Below, piece after piece: positions 17,316 to 26,281 of a stretch of DNA of 64,000 bases. Under the pieces are notes generated by a model. It ran no database searches. It saw only the letters and a program-made list of their open reading frames with translations, and was not told where the DNA came from. This DNA is from Fibrella forsythiae (GTDB taxonomy: Bacteria; Bacteroidota; Bacteroidia; Cytophagales; Spirosomataceae). Within the stretch, counting starts at the first letter, position 1. Each line of letters starts with the position of its first letter. The stretch lies in the NCBI RefSeq assembly GCF_017353175.1, contig NZ_JAFMYW010000002.1, positions 806,001-870,000 of the forward strand. Reading direction: 5' to 3'. The translations under genes were made by a program, and so were the position numbers.

Positions 17316-18139
17316 TATTCCGGCATCATCAGCAGCGTTAACTCCACAAATTCAGCGACGCTGAGTTGTTCGGCGCGTTTGTCCATGAAGCGGCTGGTGG
17401 CGGCGGCTTCGGTGATGCCGAGGGGTTTCAGGGCGTTGCGCAGGGTTTTGCGGCGTTGATTGAAACCGTGTTTCACTACCTGCGTAAATTTACGCTCTTC
17501 GCAACCCAGATCGCTCTTCCCGTTGCGGCGGCAGCGAATCACGCCCGAATGCACTTTCGGCGGTGGGTTGAACACTTCAGGGCCAACCTTGAATTCGTAG
17601 GTGACGTCGTACCAGGCTTGCAGGAATACGCTCAATATTCCGTAATCCTTGTTACCCGGGCCGGAAGCGAGCCGCATGGCTACTTCGTGCTGTAGCATGC
17701 CGATGACTTCGGGCACACGGTCGCGCATTTCGAGTACCTTAAAGAAAATCTGACTCGAGATGTTGTAGGGGAAGTTGCCGATTACGGCAAACGACTCTTT
17801 CGTATCATCGTAAAAATCGGAGGGCTTCATTTGCAGGAAATCCCCCTCGATAATGTGCCCTTTCAACTCAGGTACGTTCCGCTTCAGGTACGTTACCGAT
17901 TCCGTATCGATCTCCACTACATCGAGCTCAAAGCGGTCATCTTTCAACAGAAACTGGGTTAGTACACCTGTTCCGGGGCCAATTTCGAGCACTTTTTTAT
18001 ACGGTACCCCATCCAGCCCGGCATGCCCGCTGAGTAGCTCGGCGATCCGCATGGAAACGCTCATGTCAGTAAGGAAATGCTGGCCGAGGTGTTTCTTTGG
18101 CTTTACGTAATTAGGGTCGCCAGCGCGGTGTGCTTTCAT
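17315..18139 (-). CDS. rsmA: 16S rRNA (adenine1518/1519-N6,N6)-dimethyltransferase
   Basis: The product is 274 residues. Family signatures are KKHLGQHFLTDMSVSMRIAE at the N-terminus, SAM motif I VLEIGPGTGVLTQFLL, VEIDTESV, and the catalytic NFPYNISSQIFFKVLE (the NLPY-equivalent with Phe). The C-terminal region has FNPPPKVHSGVIR and FNQRRKTLRNALK, as in KsgA. It dimethylates the two adenines of helix 45 late in 30S assembly. It is convergent with metG. Confidence 0.96.
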   Translation of the reverse strand: MKAHRAGDPNYVKPKKHLGQHFLTDMSVSMRIAELLSGHAGLDGVPYKKVLEIGPGTGVLTQFLLKDDRFELDVVEIDTESVTYLKRNVPELKGHIIEGDFLQMKPSDFYDDTKESFAVIGNFPYNISSQIFFKVLEMRDRVPEVIGMLQHEVAMRLASGPGNKDYGILSVFLQAWYDVTYEFKVGPEVFNPPPKVHSGVIRCRRNGKSDLGCEERKFTQVVKHGFNQRRKTLRNALKPLGITEAAATSRFMDKRAEQLSVAEFVELTLLMMPE

Positions 18140-18176
18140 AGGGAAGTCGTAAGACGGCTCGTCTCAAGTTGAATTA

Positions 18177-18184
18177 CAAAGGTA
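18177..18184 (-). promoter_or_regulatory. Putative -7 element for rsmA
   Basis: Read on the minus strand this is TACCTTTG, matching TAnnTTTG, 38 bp before the rsmA start. The same octamer sits before engB, the DUF5606 gene and the SDR gene at 46814. Confidence 0.45.
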
Positions 18185-18257
18185 CGTCTTACTAAACAGG
18201 TAGAGCCTTCACAAATTGCGTTCCGGTACTTATGTATGGGTATATATATGAACATTG

Positions 18258-18288
18258 TTTGTTGAAAAGATAATAGCACAATATATTG
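18258..18288 (+). promoter_or_regulatory. Putative promoter of the 1760-residue secreted protein
   Basis: TTTG (18258-18261), a 20-nt spacer, then TATATTG (18282-18288) approximates the Bacteroidota -33/-7 pair, about 40 bp before the ATG at 18329. Confidence 0.4.
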
Positions 18289-18328
18289 TAACCAAAATTT
18301 CCGCCTATATCTATCTGTATAAATATAC

Positions 18329-21300
18329 ATGCGTCTTTTTACTGTTTTATTCTGGAGCGCCCTCTCGCTCTGCCTGTTATTCCCTGCCATTCATTCTTGC
18401 GCCCAGTCAACCCCTCCGTTCTCGTATACGACTGACCCCCGCGACACGCTGGGCCGACAACTGGAGTTTGAGCAGCACCTTACGATTGACCCAGCACTAG
18501 GCCGGGTACCCAGCGAACGGCTTGCCGAGGAGCGGGAGCGAGTTATGAGCCAGTTAAAAAATGATGCTTCCGTTACTCAGTCAACTAGTTCAGGCGTAAC
18601 GTGGCAGGAGCGTGGACCCAGCAATGCCGGCGGACGTACCCGGGCAGTGTTGTTCGACCTCGGTGATCCGACACATAAAAAGGTCTGGGCTGGTAGCCCG
18701 GTTGGTGGGCTTTGGTACACCAATGATATCACCGACGTTAACGCTACCTGGACGGTAGTCAGCGACAGTTGGGAAAGCATGATTGTTACATGCCTGGCCG
18801 CTGACCCTTCCAATCCGCAAATTATGTATGCAGGTACGGGCGATTCAGATAGAGGTAATACAGGTGGTGGTATCTGGAAAACGACAAATGGTGGCACAGC
18901 CTGGATCCGGCTCAGTAGTACCATTCCAGGTACGTCATATGGAACGCTGGCGGCCAGTTTTGGCTATATTCAGCGGTTAGTGGTGAATAGCAGCGGGCAC
19001 ATTTTCGCCGCCACGCGCTACGGCGTCGTTCGGTCGGCCGACGGCGGTGTCAGCTGGCAATTTGCACTGGCTCCGACGCAGGGTATCGGTGGGGTTGGGC
19101 CGGTTACGAACAACTATTATTACGATTTTGTCTCCGATCTGGAAATTGGTACTGACAATATCCTGTACGCGGCGTTCAACCCCAGTCGCGTGTTTAGGGC
19201 AAATAATTTCACTGGCCTTACCTGGACAGAAATTACCCCGGCAGGCTTGCCTGCTGGCAGCGGACGAACTGAACTGGCGTTGGCACAATCGACCAATGGG
19301 GGGAGCCAAATTATGTATGCCGTTTCGATCGGGCCTAACAGTCAGGTTTATAGCAACGATGTGAAATGGGTCAAGAAAAGTACGAATGGGGGGAGCAGTT
19401 GGACTGATGTGACGATTCCAACAACCAGTTGGGGCGCACATTTTACGAATGGCAACGGCTCTAGTTACCTTAACTTAACTGTACACCCAACAGAAGTAAA
19501 CACGGTCTATGCAAGCGGATATGGCCTTTTCCGTTCTACGGACGGTGGTAGTAGCTGGATTACTCAACCAATTAGTCAGAACGCTTATCTGCAAGGAGTT
19601 TGGGGGCAACCAGCCAATACAGGGGCCGTTTTGGCTGCAGAGCGAGGTATACGCTGGTCACCTGATTTAGGAAACACAGCGTTGGTTACCCCTACGTCCA
19701 TTGACCGAAATCCAGGCTATAGGGTAAGCGAGACATATTCAGCCGCCATGAAACCAGCACCGGGTAGTCCTTATTTATTAGGAACAGCGAATACTACTGG
19801 GATAATCAGGGTTGCGGGAGCCGGACTAGCCACTGGTTCTACTATTTTGGATGCTACCTCATCAAATGGGATGGCATTTATTGATGAGGATCAACCTACC
19901 ATCGAGGTGGCCAACTACTGGAACAGCTACTATTTGATCAACGGCGGATCGTACAACCGATTTTTCTCTACTTACTATTCATTCGGAGCTAATCCAGCTG
20001 ATTACGATAGCCAGCGTAATGTGTTATATGTCAATGATTATTCGCCAACGAACGGGTATGGAATAAGCCGCGTAACTGGAGTAGGTGGTAACAGTTCGTC
20101 TACATTTATTCCTTTGGCTGGGGAAACCTATTCGGCAACTTGCTTGAAGCTGGGCAGCAGCAAAGAAAGCTTGTTCGTTGGTGACTATTATTCCAGAATT
20201 TATAAACTCACAGCACTTTCCAATACCGCACCTACCACTGTGACAATTGCTAATGGAAGCAGTCTGCCTCTGAACAGTGCAATTTCCGGTATTGATGTGG
20301 GAGCTACTGATAATGAGTTGCTGGTCACCTTATCAAACTATGGTATTTCGTCGGTCTGGTATACTAGCAATGGGGGAATGACCTGGGAGAACAAGGACCT
20401 TTCGGGATCGGGCTTGCCTGATGTACCCGTACGAACAGGGATGTTCAATCCTCAAAATCGGAAACAGGTTATTTTGGGCACAGATCTGGGCGTGTGGACA
20501 ACTAACGATATCTCGGCTACCAATCCAGGCTGGACGTCAAGCAACACCGGGTTACCGCTACTACGGGTTAATCAACTGCGCTATCGAGCGTCTGATGGCC
20601 GGTTGATAGCAGCAACTGCGGGGCGTGGTATTTTCGAGAGTAATACGCTGGCCCTTCCCTACACGCCACCGTCCATCTCAATCACGGGCATATCAAACAA
20701 AACACTTTGTGCAGGTAGCACTGTAGCCGTGTCTTTTACTACTACCGGTCTACCCGTCAATTCAGCAACCAATTACGAGGTATGGGTCTCTGATTCGACG
20801 GGTAGTTTTACGAATCAGCGGCGAGTTGGTACAGGCAGTAGCAGCCCAATCTCACTCACATTACCAACAGGTGGTTATAATGCGCTAAAATACGGGACCT
20901 CATATCAGTTCAAGGTTGTGGCACCCGACGCTGATGTGAGCTCGCCGCCGAGTGACATGATGATTATAATTGGTAATCTGGATCATGTTGACATAATTGA
21001 CAGACTATCCAACATTGCTGGTAGAGTTGCCATCACATATATAAATGGCAGCGCAAGTATCTGCCCTTCTGACCAGATATTGTTATCGGCAAATGCACTA
21101 AACACCACTGGTTTTAAAGCACCAATTGATTCCTATCAATGGCTACTCAACAACAATCCTATTGAAGGGGCTACTTCTCAAACGTATCTAACAGGACAGG
21201 CTGGGATCTATAAGGTACAGGTCAGACAAGCCAATTGTCTGGTTCAAAGTCCAGATTTTACCCTTGGCAAGTCAGCAAACCAACCTACCTATATCGATTC

Positions 21301-23611
21301 TGACTATGGCACAGTACCACAATGTAATGATAGCCCTGCCATATTAAACATAACTTATCGTGGTGAGTTGGCTGCCATACAATGGTACCGAAACGATATA
21401 GCCATTGCTGGGGCTACATCATTTACGTATCCAGCGACACAATCTGGAAATTATAAAGTAACCGTTACAAGTACAGGCTGTTCGGTAAATGCTAATCCGG
21501 TACTTATAACCCTGGGACGGTCATTACTGGCTAATATTTACAAATTAGATACAACACTCTGCGCTGGTTCTTCTTCTGGCTACCTGTATTTGTATATGAA
21601 CCCCAGTATTAGTACGAATTTTTTAAGACCGGGGAGAATGTCAGTGACCTGGTATCGAAATAATATACCTATTAATGAGGCTCAAAACCAGAATAACCTC
21701 TTTGTAACCCAGCCAGGAGCCTATTCTTACGAAGTACAACAGGCAACTTGCCGCACTCGCAGCAACGCAACTTTGGTTGAGCAGAGTACAATCATTCAGC
21801 CTGTAATCGATAGTTACCAGTTGCCAAAAACGGCTTGTCCAAATGATAGTCGAACGCTGAATAATTATGGGACGTTTACAACAAGGCAGTGGCAAAAAGA
21901 CGGCGTAGACATCCCGGGTGCCACCAGTTCGTATTACACCGCGCAATCATCGGGTACTTATACTGTTCGGTGCACGAAAGGGGCATGCGTAGGTACGTCG
22001 TTACCAGTTTCTTTGACATTTGCCGATGCAATCGTTCCTGAAATAAACAGGCAAAACCGTACTGAGACGTGTGTTAGCCTTCGGCTTGACGTTCGCGATT
22101 ATAATAAGCTCACTGGTACGAAAATTCAGTGGTTTAAAGATGGGGTAGCGGTTCCTGGGGCCACTAGCGCAGACTTCAATACGACACAGGCAGGCATCTA
22201 TTCCGTCAGTGTTACCAGCGGAACCTGTAGTGGCTTATCGAAACCAGTGCAGACTAGTCCTTATTCTGGTACCAAGCCTGTAATCAGTGCTACACCTGCT
22301 AATGTGTGTACCAACAATTTAGTACAACTGGGTGCCACTCAGCTTCAGTATATTGTACAGTGGAAGCGGGATGGTCTTATTCTGTCAGATCAGGTATCGT
22401 CAGTTTACTACCCTGTCCAGTCAGGCTCATATAGCGTTTACACAAGCGGCAGTTGTGGTACGTTTGAATCAGACCCCGTCGAAATCAAAATTGGGGAACC
22501 AACCGCAGCTACGATCACCGGAGCCGCCTTGGTTAGCAGTGGGCAGATGGCAGTGTTACCGGTTCAACTAAGTGGCCCTGCTCCCTGGTCGTTTACGCTG
22601 AATACCGGGCAATCGGTGCAGAACACGTACCTGAACCCCTACCCGCTTAGGGTAGCGCCTTCGGCGACAACAACGTATTCCATTGCAGCCGTGCAGAATG
22701 CCTGTGGCTCAGGTACTGTCTTTGGGCAATCCACGGTAACGGTTGGCTCGGGAAGTGCCGACTTGACGCTGTCGGCGCAGGTGAGCAGCCGAGCGCCAAG
22801 AGTGAATGATATTGTGAGTTATTCATTGATCATTACCAATGAAAGTGAACAGGAAGCAACGGGCGTGCAGGTGACGAGTCGACTGCCCGCCGGGGTCGAT
22901 TTCGTTGATGCACAGACAGACGGCGTTAGTGTTGCCAACGGGTTCGTTAGCGTCAATGTCGGTACGGTGAGAATCAGTTCAAACGCAATCGTAAGTTATC
23001 GGGTGCGTATTACCCAGCCAGGTACGTTCTTTACCGCCGCTCAGATTGCCGCCACCAATACCCCCGACCCCGACAGCCAACCGAATTCCGGCACCGGCGA
23101 CGGAGAAGACGATGCTACGTCAGTTGATCTGCGCACGGTTGATGCCGGAGGGGGGTTGATGACCTCGGCCAACCCGAATCAGGTGCCTTTACCACGTACC
23201 CAGAGCAATCAGCCGCTAGTGGCCCCCAATACCGTTGAGCTGGCTTTGTCGTTAGCTAGCAGCGCCTTAGCGCCTAAACCATACGATGTGATTAGCCTGA
23301 GCCTCACGGTGAGCAACCGGGGCGGGGCTACAGCTACGAATATGGTCGTACAAACGGTGCTCCCCACTGGCTGGCAACTGACCAATATTGCCGGACTGGT
23401 AGTGACGGGCCAAACCATAAAGGCTTATGTACCACAGCTTTTAGCAGGTAGTCAGGCGGTGATTGTGCTACCTGTGCAGGTAAGCGCCGGTGCCGGGCAG
23501 ATTCAGGCGCAGATCCTCGATGTAAACGAGTCTGTCAGTAACGCCCGGCCCGGAAACGGCTATCAAAATGGCGAACGCGACGAAGCTAGCCTGCTGCTGC
23601 GGGTTCAGTAA
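18329..23611 (+). CDS. Giant secreted protein: BNR/sortilin-like propeller, Ig-like repeats, DUF11 repeats
   Basis: The product is 1760 residues. A signal peptide occupies residues 1-25 (MRLFTVLFWSALSLCLLF...). Residues 60-770 form a WD40/BNR-type propeller, with repeated asp-box-like stretches such as STDGGSSWI, SADGGVSWQ, TTNGGTAWI and TSNGGMTWE. About residues 775-1470 contain six Ig-like modules recognisable by QW-x-x-N/D-G and GATS-x-x-Y...SG-x-Y-x-V-x-V...C (for example QWFKDGVAVPGATS). Two DUF11 modules close the protein (from about 1476 and 1635). I see no T9SS sorting domain at the C-terminus. It is probably a surface or extracellular adhesin or glycan-active protein. The Ig-like stretch is more AT-rich than the ends. 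Confidence 0.85.
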   Translation: MRLFTVLFWSALSLCLLFPAIHSCAQSTPPFSYTTDPRDTLGRQLEFEQHLTIDPALGRVPSERLAEERERVMSQLKNDASVTQSTSSGVTWQERGPSNAGGRTRAVLFDLGDPTHKKVWAGSPVGGLWYTNDITDVNATWTVVSDSWESMIVTCLAADPSNPQIMYAGTGDSDRGNTGGGIWKTTNGGTAWIRLSSTIPGTSYGTLAASFGYIQRLVVNSSGHIFAATRYGVVRSADGGVSWQFALAPTQGIGGVGPVTNNYYYDFVSDLEIGTDNILYAAFNPSRVFRANNFTGLTWTEITPAGLPAGSGRTELALAQSTNGGSQIMYAVSIGPNSQVYSNDVKWVKKSTNGGSSWTDVTIPTTSWGAHFTNGNGSSYLNLTVHPTEVNTVYASGYGLFRSTDGGSSWITQPISQNAYLQGVWGQPANTGAVLAAERGIRWSPDLGNTALVTPTSIDRNPGYRVSETYSAAMKPAPGSPYLLGTANTTGIIRVAGAGLATGSTILDATSSNGMAFIDEDQPTIEVANYWNSYYLINGGSYNRFFSTYYSFGANPADYDSQRNVLYVNDYSPTNGYGISRVTGVGGNSSSTFIPLAGETYSATCLKLGSSKESLFVGDYYSRIYKLTALSNTAPTTVTIANGSSLPLNSAISGIDVGATDNELLVTLSNYGISSVWYTSNGGMTWENKDLSGSGLPDVPVRTGMFNPQNRKQVILGTDLGVWTTNDISATNPGWTSSNTGLPLLRVNQLRYRASDGRLIAATAGRGIFESNTLALPYTPPSISITGISNKTLCAGSTVAVSFTTTGLPVNSATNYEVWVSDSTGSFTNQRRVGTGSSSPISLTLPTGGYNALKYGTSYQFKVVAPDADVSSPPSDMMIIIGNLDHVDIIDRLSNIAGRVAITYINGSASICPSDQILLSANALNTTGFKAPIDSYQWLLNNNPIEGATSQTYLTGQAGIYKVQVRQANCLVQSPDFTLGKSANQPTYIDSDYGTVPQCNDSPAILNITYRGELAAIQWYRNDIAIAGATSFTYPATQSGNYKVTVTSTGCSVNANPVLITLGRSLLANIYKLDTTLCAGSSSGYLYLYMNPSISTNFLRPGRMSVTWYRNNIPINEAQNQNNLFVTQPGAYSYEVQQATCRTRSNATLVEQSTIIQPVIDSYQLPKTACPNDSRTLNNYGTFTTRQWQKDGVDIPGATSSYYTAQSSGTYTVRCTKGACVGTSLPVSLTFADAIVPEINRQNRTETCVSLRLDVRDYNKLTGTKIQWFKDGVAVPGATSADFNTTQAGIYSVSVTSGTCSGLSKPVQTSPYSGTKPVISATPANVCTNNLVQLGATQLQYIVQWKRDGLILSDQVSSVYYPVQSGSYSVYTSGSCGTFESDPVEIKIGEPTAATITGAALVSSGQMAVLPVQLSGPAPWSFTLNTGQSVQNTYLNPYPLRVAPSATTTYSIAAVQNACGSGTVFGQSTVTVGSGSADLTLSAQVSSRAPRVNDIVSYSLIITNESEQEATGVQVTSRLPAGVDFVDAQTDGVSVANGFVSVNVGTVRISSNAIVSYRVRITQPGTFFTAAQIAATNTPDPDSQPNSGTGDGEDDATSVDLRTVDAGGGLMTSANPNQVPLPRTQSNQPLVAPNTVELALSLASSALAPKPYDVISLSLTVSNRGGATATNMVVQTVLPTGWQLTNIAGLVVTGQTIKAYVPQLLAGSQAVIVLPVQVSAGAGQIQAQILDVNESVSNARPGNGYQNGERDEASLLLRVQ

Positions 23612-23621
23612 AGGGTCCTGA

Positions 23622-23667
23622 GCGCAGCGATACACAGAGGGTATGAAGCCGTTGTGTACCGCTGCGC
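23622..23667. terminator. 15-bp hairpin between convergent genes
   Basis: GCGCAGCGATACACA (23622-23636) pairs with TGTGTACCGCTGCGC (23653-23667), one mismatch, 16-nt loop. It sits between the stops at 23611 and 23677. Confidence 0.75.
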
Positions 23668-23676
23668 CCAGCAATG

Positions 23677-24597
23677 CTATAAATTCCGGATGTATTTCTG
23701 GCCACCCAGCGCACGCATCTGGCGGGCAATCTGCCGGGTGCGGCGTTGGATGTAGCCGGATGGTTTTCTGATCGAAAACTGGATGGGGTTGGGCAACACG
23801 GCGGCAATCCGGGCCGATTCGTCGCGGCTCAGGCTGTTGGCCGAATGGCCGTAGAAGCGTTCGGCGGCGGCTTCAACACCAAAGGTCATTGGGCCGGTTT
23901 CGGCAACGTTCAGGTATACTTCCAGAATACGCTTTTTGCCCCAGATCAGCTCGATCATGACCGTAAAGTACACTTCCAGCCCCTTACGGATGTAGCTGCG
24001 GCCGTTCCATAGAAATACGTTTTTGGCTACCTGTTGCGAGATCGTGCTGGCACCCCGCGCCCGTTTACGGTACTGATTTTCTTTGATCGCATCCTGAATC
24101 TCATCGAAGTCGAAGCCCCAGTGGTAGGGAAATTGCTGATCTTCGGAAGCCACCACAGCCAGCGCAGCCTCCCGATTAATTTCTTCGTAAGGTCGCCAGG
24201 TCTTAAAAATCTTACTCGATTTTTCGGTGCCAATTGTATCCAGCTTGCGGCTGATGGTCAGCGGCGTAAACCAGACTGGCACGTATTTCAGGATAACAAC
24301 CCAGGCTATCGATGCCAGAAAAAGAATGATAAAACCTCTGGTAATCAACGTGTAGGCAATGCTCAGCCACGGATGCTGCCGCATGTAGCCACGTGCCTGT
24401 CGCAGGTTTTTCCGAACGGCATAGCCCACACCTGACCGATCCGGCGGCGACTGTGTTTTCTGGGCAGGGCGCAGAGGCGTACCGGATGCAGGGCGTCCTG
24501 ATGTGGGCCTGTTTGGTGAAGGCATCGGCGTAGGCTGCCGGTTGTCCGGCGGAATAGTAGGCGTTCGTAGGCGATTAACGCGCTTTTCGGGCTGCAT
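23677..24597 (-). CDS. mtgA: Monofunctional biosynthetic peptidoglycan transglycosylase
   Basis: The product is 306 residues. A Pro-rich cytosolic tail (residues 1-75) is followed by one transmembrane segment (YTLITRGFIILFLASIAWVV) and a GT51 domain. GT51 motifs are VASEDQQFPYHWGFD (catalytic Glu), RGASTISQQVAKNVFLW, ILEVYLNVAETGPMTFGVEA (second Glu) and RIAAVLPNP. It polymerises lipid II into glycan strands on the outer face of the inner membrane. The proline-rich tail is longer than in E. coli MtgA. It starts 11 bp after hemW ends, so the two genes are probably cotranscribed. Confidence 0.95.
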   Translation of the reverse strand: MQPEKRVNRLRTPTIPPDNRQPTPMPSPNRPTSGRPASGTPLRPAQKTQSPPDRSGVGYAVRKNLRQARGYMRQHPWLSIAYTLITRGFIILFLASIAWVVILKYVPVWFTPLTISRKLDTIGTEKSSKIFKTWRPYEEINREAALAVVASEDQQFPYHWGFDFDEIQDAIKENQYRKRARGASTISQQVAKNVFLWNGRSYIRKGLEVYFTVMIELIWGKKRILEVYLNVAETGPMTFGVEAAAERFYGHSANSLSRDESARIAAVLPNPIQFSIRKPSGYIQRRTRQIARQMRALGGQKYIRNL

Positions 24598-24608
24598 AGT
24601 GTTGCAAA

Positions 24609-25724
24609 TTACTCTACAAACAAATCGCTGGCCACTCGGTCGGCGAAGAGTTTGCCCGTTTCGGTCAACAGCAACACATTATCTGTTGTCTGAAGCCAGC
24701 CCGTTTCTACTAGTTTAGCCAGCTCCCGTTGTTGCTCGATCAGGAACGACTTGCCAAGTAACGCATCCAGTTCGCTGATCTGACAGCCCCAACTTGTTCG
24801 CAAGCCGGTGAGCAGGTATTCATTAACCTGGTCGGCCCGGGTCAGCTCTTCGTAGTCGGCAGGAATCTGGTTGTCTTTCAACGCCTTACTATATAATGCA
24901 TTGTTGGGCACGTTATATTGTCGGCTATGACCGTTATACGAATGCGCCGAGGGGCCGACGCCCAGATACGGTTTTCGTTGCCAGTAGGCTGTGTTATGGC
25001 GGGCCAGATGACCCGGCCTGGCAAAATTTGAAATTTCGTAATGAACGTACCCGGCGTTGTTCAGGGCTGCGTCTAATTCGGTAAACTGAATGGCCGACAG
25101 GTTTTCGTCAACAGGTGTCAGCTTCCCGTTGGCGGCCCAGCGGCCAAAGGCCGTGTCAGGTTCAATTGTCAGGTTATAGGCTGATAGGTGGGGTACGTTC
25201 AGGGCTAGTGCCTTGGCCAGATCGGTGGCCCAGGTACGTTCGGATATACCGTAGATCAGATCGATACTGAGGTTATCGAAGCCCGCGTCGCGAGCGCGCT
25301 GAACGCAGATTTCGGCTTCGGTGGCATTGTGGGCGCGGTTCATCCAGCGAAGCGTTTCCTCATCGAAGGTCTGAATACCGATACTCAGCCGGTTAACGTA
25401 CCTGCGGAGCATGGCCAGGTGAGTAGGGTCGGCCAGGTCATCGGGGTTAGCTTCAAGCGTGATTTCTGCTGCGGCGGCAACGGTGAAGTGTCGGTGAATG
25501 GCTTCGAAAAGATGAGCCAGTTCGGCCTCCGTTAGCAATGAGGGAGTGCCGCCGCCAAAGTAAATTGTCTCCAGTGGGGCTTTGGGTAAGTAGGTATGCC
25601 GCAGGTCTATTTCATGCGCCATTGCTTCTACTAGTTGCCGTTTTCCACGGAGATTCGTACTGAAATGAAAATCACAGTAGTGGCAGGCCTGTTTGCAGAA
25701 CGGGACGTGAAGATACAGATGCAT
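24609..25724 (-). CDS. hemW: Radical SAM heme chaperone HemW
   Basis: The product is 371 residues from ATG 25724 (MHLYLHVPFCKQACHYCDFH); the extra 26 upstream codons of the frame lack family similarity. The radical SAM cluster motif is CKQACHYC (CxxxCxxC), followed by IYFGGGTPSLL and the HemW-specific HNTAYW (HNxxYW), which separates it from HemN oxygen-independent coproporphyrinogen oxidase. The C-terminal HemN_C domain runs LLTGLRTSWGC to the end. It inserts heme into respiratory proteins rather than decarboxylating coproporphyrinogen. Probably an operon with mtgA. Confidence 0.93.
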   Translation of the reverse strand: MHLYLHVPFCKQACHYCDFHFSTNLRGKRQLVEAMAHEIDLRHTYLPKAPLETIYFGGGTPSLLTEAELAHLFEAIHRHFTVAAAAEITLEANPDDLADPTHLAMLRRYVNRLSIGIQTFDEETLRWMNRAHNATEAEICVQRARDAGFDNLSIDLIYGISERTWATDLAKALALNVPHLSAYNLTIEPDTAFGRWAANGKLTPVDENLSAIQFTELDAALNNAGYVHYEISNFARPGHLARHNTAYWQRKPYLGVGPSAHSYNGHSRQYNVPNNALYSKALKDNQIPADYEELTRADQVNEYLLTGLRTSWGCQISELDALLGKSFLIEQQRELAKLVETGWLQTTDNVLLLTETGKLFADRVASDLFVE

Positions 25725-26093
25725 ACTACCTGAATGACGCAGGTTTAGCGGATGAAGTTCCGGGCAGGTAAAGACACGGATCGGTAGTGGTACCACCTGC
25801 ATATGAAAATTCCCGTCACCAAAGCTGGCAACGGGAATTTGATAATACCTGATGAGTGACTACCAGGAGATCTTGAATGACAGTGAGACTGTAGTATATG
25901 CTAGATAGAATCTATTACACACCTTTGCGTTTTTACCGGTCAGCTACCGGCAGATGCCGTTTGGTGCTGATTCTCTGACGAATCATGTTGTCTATAAGTC
26001 AGAAGGCGGAAATTGAAAAGGTAAATAGGACGTTTGGTTTCTTGATTTGGAAAAAATAGTGGTAGAATTGTCAGTTCTGGTTTCATTGAATTT

Positions 26094-26123
26094 ACCAATT
26101 CTATATAGTTGAATACAATTGGT
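26094..26123. promoter_or_regulatory. Inverted ACCAAT/ATTGGT pair
   Basis: TTTACCAATTC at 26091-26101 (ACCAAT at 26094-26099) and CAATTGGTCAA (ATTGGT at 26118-26123) form an inverted pair upstream of the three direct ACCAAT boxes. It is a candidate additional binding site of the same regulator. Confidence 0.4.
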
Positions 26124-26210
26124 CAATGCGTCCATATGCTTTAGCTGCTACCCTGCCTTTGCCAGTTAATTATGTCAAAGCAAGCTTGTAATCGGTGCGT
26201 ATTAAACTTA

Positions 26211-26263
26211 TTTCGACCAATGCCCGCATTTTTTCGACCAATGAAGTCTCTTCACGGACCAAT
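26211..26263 (+). promoter_or_regulatory. Three ACCAAT boxes at exact 21-bp spacing (putative LytTR operator)
   Basis: ACCAAT occurs at 26216-26221, 26237-26242 and 26258-26263, so the period is exactly 21 bp twice. The first two are embedded in an identical TTTCGACCAATG; the third is CGGACCAATCG. LytTR regulators such as AgrA bind direct repeats of about 9 bp whose starts are 21-22 bp apart (two helical turns), and the gene immediately downstream encodes a LytTR protein. Autoregulation is therefore likely. Confidence 0.6.
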
Positions 26264-26281
26264 CGTTTTTATGACCGTCAA

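Larger units (their letters stand above)
25725..26281. other. Regulatory intergenic region between hemW and the LytTR operon
   Basis: There is no gene in this 557-bp divergent gap. It holds a hairpin AAATTCCCGT/ACGGGAATTT (25807-25816 and 25831-25840) in the hemW leader, the word TCTATAAGTC (25991-26000) that recurs before the lanthipeptide precursor, and a cluster of ACCAAT boxes (26094-26263). An in-frame GTG at 26195 is not taken as the start of the regulator. Confidence 0.6.

Noticed and set aside
26211-26263. Short CRISPR-like array
   Set aside because: Only three 6-12-bp units with a 21-bp period, too short for repeats and spacers, and no cas genes nearby.
26195-26281. GTG start that would extend the LytTR regulator by 29 residues
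   Set aside because: The receiver fold begins right at MSKPISCYLLDD (26282), and the extra codons would cover the phased ACCAAT boxes.
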